This document shows positions 1 through 5,167 of a DNA stretch of 5,169 bases, piece by piece. The first letter of the stretch is position 1. Each line of letters begins with the position of its first letter. A program made the position numbers and the translations under genes. Source of the DNA: Chloroflexia bacterium (GTDB lineage: Bacteria; Chloroflexota; Chloroflexia; Thermomicrobiales; JALYUS01); the NCBI GenBank assembly GCA_025924435.1, contig JAICIL010000317.1, positions 1 through 5,169 on the forward strand, written 5' to 3'. A model generated the notes under the pieces. The model worked only from the letters and a program-made list of their open reading frames with translations, was not told where the DNA came from and made no database searches.

Positions 1-13
1 ACTGTTCCACGGG

Positions 14-35
14 ATAAAACCATCAATGCTGATGG
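14..35 (-). terminator. Intrinsic terminator of the glycosylase gene
   Basis: Read on the minus strand, a perfect 6-bp stem CCATCA/TGATGG with a GCAT loop (positions 20-35) is followed at once by TTTTAT (positions 14-19). It begins 38 bases after the stop codon of the YcaQ-like gene. The stem is short, but the position and U-run are those of a rho-independent terminator, so the leftward transcript probably ends here. Confidence 0.72.
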
Positions 36-73
36 GCAAGGGCGCGACATTAAGTCAACCAGTGACGATCCGC

Positions 74-1288
74 CTAACCGCAGAGTCGAGTCGTCCGACC
101 GAGAGCGGTACGGAGGCGTTTGGCACGGGCGGCGGGGTAGACCGCGCCGAGCGCGACGGCGACATCGCCATGGAAGGCGGCGAACCGAGCAATTTCGGCG
201 GCGAGATCGCTGAACAATTGCGGGTCGCGAGGCGCGTCGTCCTCGACCCAGAGGTCTTTGACGCGCAGCACGCGGTTCTTGCGGTCCAGCGAGGGATCGA
301 GGCGAGCGACGAAGCGGTCGCCCCAGAGTACGGGCAGCGTGTACGGTCCATACGTTCGCTTCGCCGCCGGGACATAGACTTCCCATGTGTATGCGAAGCC
401 CCAGAGCGCGGCGAGCCGCTTTCGGTCCCAGACGAAGGGGTCGAGCGGCGGGAGGATGACCGCCCGGCGCTCTGTCTCCGCGATGGGCGCGACCGAGGCG
501 AGCGGTTCGAGGTCGGCTGGAGCGATGTAAAATGTCGCCCGGACGCCTTCGACGGCGACGGGCACGGCGTCGCCCGCCGCGATCGCGGGCTTGATCCCAC
601 CACTACCCATCGCCAGCCCGGCGTACATCACGTCGCGCTGCGCGACGTGGAGTGCCCGTTCCGCGTCGGTGACGGGCGTCGCGTCCACACCGGGCGGCAG
701 CATCCGCTCGGTCAGTTCGTAGAATCGCTGCGTCCCTTCCCGATGGTGGACCATCAAAAAACCACGGCGCAGCAAGGTCTGGAGGGCGACCTGCGAGCGG
801 CGCGTCGTGCCCCAGCCGTACTCCATCGGCGTGCGGTCATCCTCCTCCATGAAGTCGCGGGCGGCGAGCGGGCCGCGCTCCCGGATCGCGCCCAGCACGC
901 GCTCCGTCGCCTGCCGCATGATGTCCGGGTGCGCCTGCTCCATGCGCGTCGGCGGGCCGAGGCGGCGGTCGTAGAAGCGCCAATCCGCCATCGGCAGGAT
1001 CGCGTGGATGCCGTGGAAATTCTCCACGAGCGTCCGGTCGCGGTAGAGCGCGTCGTCCAGATGGGTCGGCGCATAGCCGGGGACGCGCGCCCGCGCGATC
1101 AGGTGGTGATTCGCCGCGACGACGCTGACCGGATCAACCTGGAGGATGCCGATCCGTTGCACGAGCGGCAGCGGATGATCGGGCAATCCGCCGGACGCGT
1201 ACAGCCCGCCGGGCCGGCGGAGCAGAAAGGCGCGCGCGCGATCGGCGGTGATCGTGACCGGTGTCGCGCTCCTTGTCCGAACGGTCAT
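74..1288 (-). CDS. ycaQ: YcaQ/AlkX-type winged-helix DNA glycosylase (HTH_42 family)
   Basis: A 404-residue protein of the winged-helix family that includes E. coli YcaQ (AlkX) and Streptomyces AlkZ. Characterised members remove alkylated bases and unhook DNA interstrand crosslinks. Visible hallmarks are Gln50-Val-Asp52 in ILQVDPVSVVAANHH, matching the Gln-x-Asp catalytic motif of the YcaQ branch (AlkZ has Gln-x-Gln), and the C-terminal block LPPLDPFVWDRKR (279-291) followed by YVPAAKRTYGPYTLPVLWGD (305-324), the family's most conserved part. The length is typical. I start at 1288 (MTVRTRS) because AGGAGAG lies 5 bases upstream. An in-frame ATG at 1336 would add 16 residues but lies upstream of that ribosome site and overlaps the predicted promoter region. 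The AI-2E-type gene lies upstream on the same strand. There is no signal peptide or membrane helix, so it should be cytosolic. The family is clear, but the exact lesion specificity is inferred. The motif usually near EYWxHxAS is here ENFHGIHAILP (89-99), so it may form a distinct subgroup. Confidence 0.9.
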   Translation of the reverse strand: MTVRTRSATPVTITADRARAFLLRRPGGLYASGGLPDHPLPLVQRIGILQVDPVSVVAANHHLIARARVPGYAPTHLDDALYRDRTLVENFHGIHAILPMADWRFYDRRLGPPTRMEQAHPDIMRQATERVLGAIRERGPLAARDFMEEDDRTPMEYGWGTTRRSQVALQTLLRRGFLMVHHREGTQRFYELTERMLPPGVDATPVTDAERALHVAQRDVMYAGLAMGSGGIKPAIAAGDAVPVAVEGVRATFYIAPADLEPLASVAPIAETERRAVILPPLDPFVWDRKRLAALWGFAYTWEVYVPAAKRTYGPYTLPVLWGDRFVARLDPSLDRKNRVLRVKDLWVEDDAPRDPQLFSDLAAEIARFAAFHGDVAVALGAVYPAARAKRLRTALGRTTRLCG

Positions 1289-1293
1289 GTCTA

Positions 1294-1300
1294 CTCTCCT
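1294..1300 (-). promoter_or_regulatory. Ribosome binding site fixing the glycosylase start
   Basis: The minus strand reads AGGAGAG, then TAGAC, then ATG at 1288. This near-ideal Shine-Dalgarno at 5-base spacing supports the 1288 start over upstream ATGs at 1303 and 1336, neither of which has a comparable site. Confidence 0.85.
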
Positions 1301-1324
1301 CATCGCGATCGTTTGACATGGGAG

Positions 1325-1353
1325 AGTATCGCACATCCGTTCTGTACGTTCAA
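1325..1353 (-). promoter_or_regulatory. Sigma-70-like promoter for the glycosylase gene
   Basis: On the minus strand TTGAAC (1353-1348) is followed after 17 bases by GATACT (1330-1325), directly preceded by TGC, which gives an extended -10. Each hexamer matches 4 of 6 consensus positions. The predicted start of transcription is near 1318, leaving a leader of about 30 bases. It lies wholly in the 69-bp gap after the AI-2E-type gene. That gap contains no terminator hairpin, so readthrough from the upstream gene is also possible. Confidence 0.6.
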
Positions 1354-1357
1354 GGCG

Positions 1358-2653
1358 CTAATCGTCGTGTCGGCCCGCGAGTTCGTCTTCGGGTTCGCGC
1401 GCCGACGGGTCGGACTCCGCCTCCAGGATGGCGGTATCGGCGCGATCGGCGTCGTCGTGATGCGCGCGGCGGATGGCGCGCAGGCGGCGCAACTGGCGGA
1501 ACGCCGCCTCCGCCGCGTTTTCGCCGCGCTCCTGGGCGGCATCGGCGGCGGCGAGGATGCGATCAATGTCGTCCTGATCGGTCGTCTCGCGCGCGATGAT
1601 GAGGTCCTGCACGAGCACCTGGATGATCGCGGAGATCGGCACGGCGAGGATGCCGCCGACCGGCCCGGCGAGCGTCGTCCCCGCGAGGATGGCGAGGATG
1701 ACGGTGAGCGGCGAGAGGCCGACAGCGTCGCCCTGGATGCGCGGGACGAGGACGTTCCCCTCGACCTGCTGCAAGATGATGATGAAGGCGGCGACGATGA
1801 TCGCCTTGACCGGCCCATCGGTCAAGGCGACGAGCACCGCCGGGATGCCGCCGATCCACGGCCCGAGGATGGGGATGATCTCGGTCACCCCCGCGATCAG
1901 CGCGAGCAGCGGCCAGTACTCGAGGCCGAGCACGCCGTAGCCGACCGCACAGGCGGCGCCGATGATGCCACACAGGATTAATTGCGCGCGGAACCAGAGC
2001 CCCAGTTTCGTCTCGATGTGCGTCCAGATGTCGTTCACGCGCGTCCGCCTGGGCACCGGGACGAAGCCGAGCAGCGCGCGGCGAATCAGCGTCCGCTCGG
2101 TGAGCCAGTAGAAGGAGATGAGGAGCACGGTCACGACCGAAAGCAGCGTGCCGAAGACGCTCGACACGACATTGACCGCCTGCTCCTTCACGACACCCGT
2201 GACATCCGGCGGGTTATCCGAAAGGTCGCGCAACTTTGCCGCGCCGTCGTGCGCCGCGTTCCGCACCCACGCCACGTCGCTGCTCGCGTACCGCCGTTCG
2301 AGGTGGTCGGCGACGCGGGGCAGATTTGTGGCGAAGTCCGTCCCCTGCGCGACGATGGGGGGGATGATAAAGGCGATCAAGCCGCCGATGACGGCGAAGA
2401 TCAGCAGATAGACGCTGAGGATGCTGGCGGGGCGATTCAGGCCCACCTTGCGCAGTCGGCGCGCGAGCGGATCAATCGCCGTCGCGAGGAGGATACCGAT
2501 GAGCAGCAGGAAGAGCAGGTCGGTCACCTTCAGCAGCACGTTCGCGATGAAGATGACGAAGAGCGCCGCCGCCGTGAAGAGCATCACGCGCCCGACGGTC
2601 AGGCCGGCTGGCGGTGTTCCATTCGGGGCAGGTCCTTGCGGCGTGGGCATCAT
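1358..2653 (-). CDS. AI-2E/PerM family membrane transporter (UPF0118)
   Basis: A 431-residue polytopic inner-membrane protein of the AI-2E transporter family (PF01594). Members have been linked to autoinducer-2 export (TqsA), permease-like roles (PerM) and Na+/H+ antiport, so the substrate cannot be assigned from sequence. Hydrophobic segments lie near 23-42, 45-62, 77-101, 161-184, 223-245, 246-278, 284-295 and 314-350. The soluble stretch 102-155 between the third and fourth is the usual family insert. The signatures are TEIIPILGPWIGGIPA (257-272) and the block from QQVEGNVLVPRIQG (295-308) through VGLSPLTVILAILAG to GGILAVPISAIIQ (333-345). An unusually long, charged, Ala/Glu/Arg-rich tail of about 80 residues follows the last helix. 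I start at 2653 (MMPTPQ) with GAGAGGA 6 bases upstream. The next ATG at 2650 is almost as good. A longer frame reaching 2845 would run across the promoters and has low-complexity Arg-rich sequence, so I reject that extension. The glycosylase gene follows after 69 bp. Confidence 0.92.
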   Translation of the reverse strand: MMPTPQGPAPNGTPPAGLTVGRVMLFTAAALFVIFIANVLLKVTDLLFLLLIGILLATAIDPLARRLRKVGLNRPASILSVYLLIFAVIGGLIAFIIPPIVAQGTDFATNLPRVADHLERRYASSDVAWVRNAAHDGAAKLRDLSDNPPDVTGVVKEQAVNVVSSVFGTLLSVVTVLLISFYWLTERTLIRRALLGFVPVPRRTRVNDIWTHIETKLGLWFRAQLILCGIIGAACAVGYGVLGLEYWPLLALIAGVTEIIPILGPWIGGIPAVLVALTDGPVKAIIVAAFIIILQQVEGNVLVPRIQGDAVGLSPLTVILAILAGTTLAGPVGGILAVPISAIIQVLVQDLIIARETTDQDDIDRILAAADAAQERGENAAEAAFRQLRRLRAIRRAHHDDADRADTAILEAESDPSAREPEDELAGRHDD

Positions 2654-2659
2654 TTCCGG

Positions 2660-2666
2660 TCCTCTC
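2660..2666 (-). promoter_or_regulatory. Ribosome binding site of the AI-2E-type gene
   Basis: The minus strand reads GAGAGGA, then CCGGAA, then ATGATG. Spacing is 6 bases to the first ATG (2653) and 9 to the second (2650), so either can be used. The site excludes the 64-residue upstream extension that the open frame would otherwise allow. Confidence 0.72.
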
Positions 2667-2710
2667 GCCTCGTGCGACGGGGCTGCGCGGCCACTCGCTG
2701 CTGCGATGGC

Positions 2711-2719
2711 AGTATAGCA
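2711..2719 (-). promoter_or_regulatory. Extended -10 promoter of the AI-2E-type gene
   Basis: The minus strand reads TGC-TATACT, an extended -10 element with 5 of 6 hexamer matches. No good -35 is found 16 to 18 bases upstream (about 2733-2740), which is common for extended -10 promoters. Transcription would start near 2704, giving a leader of about 50 bases before the ATG at 2653. Confidence 0.55.
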
Positions 2720-2721
2720 CC

Positions 2722-2750
2722 GCCGGCGCCGCGGCTCGTCCCGCGCCGGC
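2722..2750. repeat. GC-rich inverted repeat in the divergent control region
   Basis: GCCGGCGC (2722-2729) and GCGCCGGC (2743-2750) form a perfect 8-bp inverted repeat with a 13-base spacer. It lies just upstream of the leftward extended -10, where an operator could sit. The surroundings are almost pure G and C, so chance is a real explanation. Confidence 0.25.
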
Positions 2751-2786
2751 CGCGCGTATTGCCGCCGCGAACGGGACGAAAGGACA

Positions 2787-2816
2787 GGAACCCGCCGATA
2801 GAGCGAGGCGTATAAT
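2787..2816 (+). promoter_or_regulatory. Promoter of the NfeD-flotillin operon
   Basis: A perfect TATAAT lies at 2811-2816, 50 bases before the nfeD-like ATG, placing the transcription start near 2823. The sigma-70 -35 position is poor (GAACCC at 2788-2793 for a 17-base spacer). Overlapping it is GGAAC (2787-2791), 17 bases, then CGTA (2809-2812), which resembles ECF sigma promoters such as the Bacillus sigma-W type (TGAAAC-N16-CGTA). The -10 box is directly visible. The choice of sigma factor is inference. Confidence 0.65.
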
Positions 2817-2823
2817 AGGATGA

Positions 2824-2838
2824 GATGCACGCTGCATC
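2824..2838 (+). promoter_or_regulatory. Stem-loop at the predicted 5' end of the nfeD-floT mRNA
   Basis: GATGCA-CGC-TGCATC is a perfect 6-bp inverted repeat with a 3-base loop. It begins about 8 bases after the TATAAT box, so it would be the first structure in the transcript, 14 bases before the AGGAG site. It could be an mRNA-stabilising 5' hairpin or a DNA operator. Confidence 0.45.
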
Positions 2839-2851
2839 GCGGCATTTCGTC

Positions 2852-2856
2852 AGGAG
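2852..2856 (+). promoter_or_regulatory. Ribosome binding site of the nfeD-like gene
   Basis: AGGAG lies 9 bases before the ATG at 2866 and fixes that start. No other in-frame start codon lies nearby with a comparable site. Confidence 0.8.
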
Positions 2857-2865
2857 TAGACGGAC

Positions 2866-3525
2866 ATGGAGTCCTTGTTTCTCGTCTGCTTTCTTGTCGG
2901 CCTCTGCATGACCGTCCTCTCGCTCCTCCTCGGCATGGGGCATCTCGGCGGCATCCATCTCGGCCACGGCGGGGCCGCCCACGCCATTGGGCATGACGGC
3001 GCGTCGCACAGCGGCTCCACGACGGACACGCCGACCGTTTCGAGCGGCTTCCTCAATTTCACCACCGTGATGACCTTCGTCACATGGTTCGGTGGCGTCG
3101 GCTATCTCATTTCGCATTACACCGTCCTCGGTGGGGTGGCGAGCCTGATCGTCGCGACCGTCTCCGGCCTCGGCGGCGGCTCCATTGTCGCGCTCTTCAT
3201 CACCCGCGTCCTGGAACGGGGGCAGACGGAGGTGTACGAGGCGGACTATCGCATGCCGGGCACGGCGGCGCATGTTACGAGCACGATTTATCCCGGCTAC
3301 GCGGGCGAAATCACCTACGCGCTCGCCGGTTCGACCCAGACATCCGCCGCGCGGAGCGTCGCGGGCGAGGAGATCCCGCGCGGCACCGAGGTCGTCGTCC
3401 TCAAGTATGAGCGCGGCGTTGCCTACGTGGATACGTGGCAGCGCGCGCTCGGCGAAGGAAGTGATGCCGCACCCGCGCTCGATGCGGGTGGAACCGCCTC
3501 CGAGGCGTCCACGTTGTCGCAATGA
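2866..3525 (+). CDS. NfeD/YqiJ/YuaF-like membrane protein, flotillin partner
   Basis: A 219-residue integral membrane protein that appears to be the NfeD-family partner of the downstream flotillin, as YuaF is for FloT in Bacillus and YqiJ for YqiK in Escherichia. Membrane helices are visible at about 4-24, 65-83 and 88-114. A soluble C-terminal domain at about 122-192 has the alternating pattern of the NfeD OB fold: GTAAHVTSTIYPGYAGEITY, then a Gly/Ser-rich stretch, EEIPRGTEVVVLKYERGVAYVD, with the IPRGTEVVV strand typical of the family. The length is close to YqiJ. The serine-protease domain of long NfeD proteins is absent, so this is the short form. Between helices 1 and 2 is a loop with six His residues (26, 31, 34, 39, 43, 48), which could bind a metal; this is not a family hallmark I know. 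The last 25 residues are Ala/Gly/Ser-rich and probably disordered. The flotillin gene follows after 56 bp. The assignment rests on topology, the OB pattern and context together. Confidence 0.82.
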   Translation: MESLFLVCFLVGLCMTVLSLLLGMGHLGGIHLGHGGAAHAIGHDGASHSGSTTDTPTVSSGFLNFTTVMTFVTWFGGVGYLISHYTVLGGVASLIVATVSGLGGGSIVALFITRVLERGQTEVYEADYRMPGTAAHVTSTIYPGYAGEITYALAGSTQTSAARSVAGEEIPRGTEVVVLKYERGVAYVDTWQRALGEGSDAAPALDAGGTASEASTLSQ

Positions 3526-3533
3526 GGCACACA

Positions 3534-3558
3534 AACGCCGGCGCGGTAGGCCGGCGTT
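3534..3558 (+). promoter_or_regulatory. Intercistronic stem-loop between the nfeD-like gene and floT
   Basis: AACGCCGGC (3534-3542) and GCCGGCGTT (3550-3558) form a perfect 9-bp GC-rich stem with a 7-base loop, GCGGTAG. It starts 9 bases after the nfeD stop and ends 6 bases before the flotillin ribosome site. No U-run follows, so it is not a canonical terminator. A role in mRNA processing, 3' protection of the nfeD part, or modulation of flotillin translation is possible. Confidence 0.6.
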
Positions 3559-3564
3559 CGGGGT

Positions 3565-3574
3565 AGGAAAGGGA
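3565..3574 (+). promoter_or_regulatory. Ribosome binding site of the flotillin gene
   Basis: The purine-rich run AGGAAAGGGA ends 7 bases before the ATG at 3582. It lies just below the intercistronic stem-loop, so translation initiation could be influenced by that structure. Confidence 0.7.
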
Positions 3575-3581
3575 AATCGTC

Positions 3582-5027
3582 ATGAGTCCCATCATCATTA
3601 TTGTGGTCTTGCTCGTTGCCGCATTGTTCGTCACACTGACGATCCTCGCCAGCATGTTCCAGAAGGTCGGGCCGAACGAGGCGCTGATCGTCTCGGGCTT
3701 CGGCGGCACGAAAGTCGTGCACGGCGGCGGGCGCGTTGTCTGGCCGCTCGTCCAGAATGCCAAGCGGCTCTCGCTCGAACTGATGTCCTTCGATGTCGCG
3801 CCGCAGCAGGCGCTCTACACGAAACAGGGCGTCGCGCTCAACGTCGAGGCGGTCTCGCAGATCAAGGTCAAGAACGACCCGCAGAGCATCCTCACCGCCG
3901 CCGAGCAGTTCCTCTCCAAGCCGCCGCAGGAGCGCCAGAGCCTGATTCGGCTGGTGATGGAGGGCCACCTGCGCGGCATCACGGGCCTGCTCACCGTGGA
4001 GAGCATCGTCAAGGAACCGGAGATGGTCGCGGCGCAGGTCCGCTCCGGCGTCGCGGACGATCTCTACAAGATGGGCCTCGAGGTGATCTCGTTCACGATC
4101 CGCGACCTGCGCGACGACAACGAGTACATCGCCAACATGGGCCGCCCGGACATCGCGCGCATCAAGCGCGAGGCGGACATTGCGGGCGCGGAGGCGATGC
4201 GCGACACCGAGATCCGCAAGGCGCAGGCGGCGCGGGAAGCGGCGGTCGCGCGTGCGCTCGCCGACCAGGAGACGACGATTGCCCGCGCCGCCTCGGAGAC
4301 GAAGCAGGCCGAGGCGATCCGCGACCTGAACCTGAAGAAGGCGGAGTACGAGCAGACCGTCCGCTCGCAGCAGGCGCAGACGGACAAGGCATATGACATT
4401 CAGGCGAACATCGCGCAGCAGAAGGTCGTCGCCGAGCAGGTGAACGTCGAACTCGTCCGCAAGCAGCGCGAGTCCGAGGTGCAGCAGGCGGAGATCAAGC
4501 GGCGCGAGTCCGAACTGATCGCCACCATCTTGCGGCCCGCCGAGATTGACAAGCAGAAAATCGAGGCGCTCGCGGGCGCGGAGCAGAATCGCCTGCGGCT
4601 CGAAGCCGAGGGCCGCGCCGCCGCGATCCGCGTCACGGGCGAGGCGGAGGCGGACATCATCCGGCAGAAGGGGCAGGCGGAAGCGGACGCGATGCAGAAG
4701 CGCGCGGACGCCTTCTCGCTCTACAGCCAGGCCGCCGTACTCGACAAAATCCTCACCAGCCTGCCGGATCTGGCGCGTGCGATGGGCGAATCGGTGAAGG
4801 CGATTGATTCCGTTACCATCGTCTCGACGGGCGCGGACGGCTCCGCCGCGAGCAAGATGACGAACGATGTCGCGACGATGGTCGCGCAAGTGCCCGCGCT
4901 CGTGGAGGCATTGAGCGGCATCAATATCGCCGATTTGATTAAGTCCCTGCCAGGCTTACAGGCCACGCCGGGCAAGAAGGATGGCATCGTCGTCAATGGC
5001 AAGGCGACACCGACCACCGCCGAGTAG
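3582..5027 (+). CDS. floT: Flotillin family protein (FloT/YqiK-type, SPFH domain)
   Basis: A 481-residue bacterial flotillin. Flotillins oligomerise on the inner face of the membrane and organise microdomains that help assemble membrane complexes and limit membrane stress. A hydrophobic N-terminal anchor (3-25) is followed by the SPFH/band-7 domain (about 26-190): KVGPNEALIVSGFGG near the start, VVWPLVQNAKRLSLELMSFD, and the helix VRSGVADDLYKMGLEVISFT with IRDLRDD near the end. The GHLRGITGLLTVESIVKEP stretch (128-146) matches the flotillin Gly/Thr segment before that helix. A long coiled coil (about 190-380) is rich in Ala, Glu, Lys and Gln, with Glu-Ala repeats (EAEGRAAA, GEAEADII, GQAEADAM) diagnostic of flotillins rather than stomatins or HflC/K. 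The C-terminal region (380-460) has the YSQAAVLDKILTSLPDLARAM motif, then a short disordered tail. Length and order fit FloT/YqiK. The start has a good ribosome site at 3565-3574. Probably co-transcribed with the upstream NfeD-like gene. Confidence 0.95.
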   Translation: MSPIIIIVVLLVAALFVTLTILASMFQKVGPNEALIVSGFGGTKVVHGGGRVVWPLVQNAKRLSLELMSFDVAPQQALYTKQGVALNVEAVSQIKVKNDPQSILTAAEQFLSKPPQERQSLIRLVMEGHLRGITGLLTVESIVKEPEMVAAQVRSGVADDLYKMGLEVISFTIRDLRDDNEYIANMGRPDIARIKREADIAGAEAMRDTEIRKAQAAREAAVARALADQETTIARAASETKQAEAIRDLNLKKAEYEQTVRSQQAQTDKAYDIQANIAQQKVVAEQVNVELVRKQRESEVQQAEIKRRESELIATILRPAEIDKQKIEALAGAEQNRLRLEAEGRAAAIRVTGEAEADIIRQKGQAEADAMQKRADAFSLYSQAAVLDKILTSLPDLARAMGESVKAIDSVTIVSTGADGSAASKMTNDVATMVAQVPALVEALSGINIADLIKSLPGLQATPGKKDGIVVNGKATPTTAE

Positions 5028-5042
5028 CAGCGGACGCGAATT

Positions 5043-5083
5043 CAGAGGGGAGCGCGAGTGCCGCGCTCCCCTTCTCTGTGTTT
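5043..5083 (+). terminator. Terminator hairpin after the flotillin gene
   Basis: GGGGAGCGCG (5047-5056) and CGCGCTCCCC (5062-5071) form a perfect 10-bp stem with loop AGTGC. The stem can extend by CAGA (5043-5046) with TCTG (5075-5078) past a 3-base bulge. A T-rich stretch, TTCTCTGTGTTT (5072-5083), follows. It starts 15 bases after the flotillin stop. The U-run is broken, so efficiency is uncertain, but position and stem strength fit an intrinsic terminator. Confidence 0.75.
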
Positions 5084-5085
5084 GA

Positions 5086-5135
5086 AGCGCAGGCGTTCCA
5101 GCCGCGTCCCCATCGCAGGCTGGAACGCCTGCGCT
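5086..5135. repeat. Long perfect inverted repeat (18-bp arms), REP-like palindromic doublet
   Basis: The 18 bases at 5086-5103 are the exact reverse complement of 5118-5135, with a 14-base spacer. GCG/CGC (5104-5106 with 5114-5116) can extend the stem past a single bulged A (5117), leaving loop TCCCCAT. Each arm is also a palindrome: CGCAGGC/GCCTGCG around TGGAAC at 5114-5133, and the same unit inverted and missing one A at 5088-5106. The element is thus two head-to-head copies of a unit of about 20 bases, the architecture of REP/BIME-type or small non-autonomous palindromic repeats. It could also act as a backup terminator. Whether it is dispersed in the genome cannot be told from one window. 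Confidence 0.7.
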
Positions 5136-5145
5136 GCCACCAGGA

Positions 5146-5167
5146 GCATTGCCGGAGTCGGCAATGC
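5146..5167. repeat. Third palindrome at the window edge
   Basis: GCATTGCCG (5146-5154) and CGGCAATGC (5159-5167) form a perfect 9-bp stem with a GAGT tetraloop. It lies 10 bases after the long inverted repeat and is cut close to its right side by the window end, so the full element is not visible. It may belong to the same repeat cluster or to the control region of the next gene. Confidence 0.55.

Noticed and set aside
1313..1318. TTGACA on the plus strand as a -35 box.
   Set aside because: No -10 lies 16-18 bases downstream and no plus-strand gene follows.
26..1981. A 651-codon open frame on the plus strand opposite the glycosylase and transporter genes.
   Set aside because: Its translation is Arg/Asp/Gly-rich without any domain pattern, it has no ribosome site, and it lies antisense to two proteins with clear family signatures. 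Long antisense frames are expected in GC-rich coding DNA.
2654..2845. An N-terminal extension of the AI-2E-type protein to an ATG at 2845.
   Set aside because: The extra 64 residues are Arg/Ala-rich and unlike the family. They would cover both divergent promoters and the nfeD leader, while a good ribosome site supports 2653.
3534..3558. The intercistronic stem-loop as a rho-independent terminator.
   Set aside because: It is followed by CGGGGTAGG with no U-run, and the flotillin gene with its ribosome site begins right after it.
3423..4889. A 488-codon open frame antisense to the flotillin gene.
   Set aside because: The translation is a repetitive Arg/Leu/Asp mixture mirroring the Ala/Glu-rich coiled coil on the other strand, with no ribosome site. 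It is a shadow of the flotillin gene.
74..5027. A new defence or signalling system made of the four genes together.
   Set aside because: Each gene belongs to a known family with housekeeping or stress roles, the two pairs are on opposite strands, and no nuclease, NTPase, toxin or reverse transcriptase module is present.
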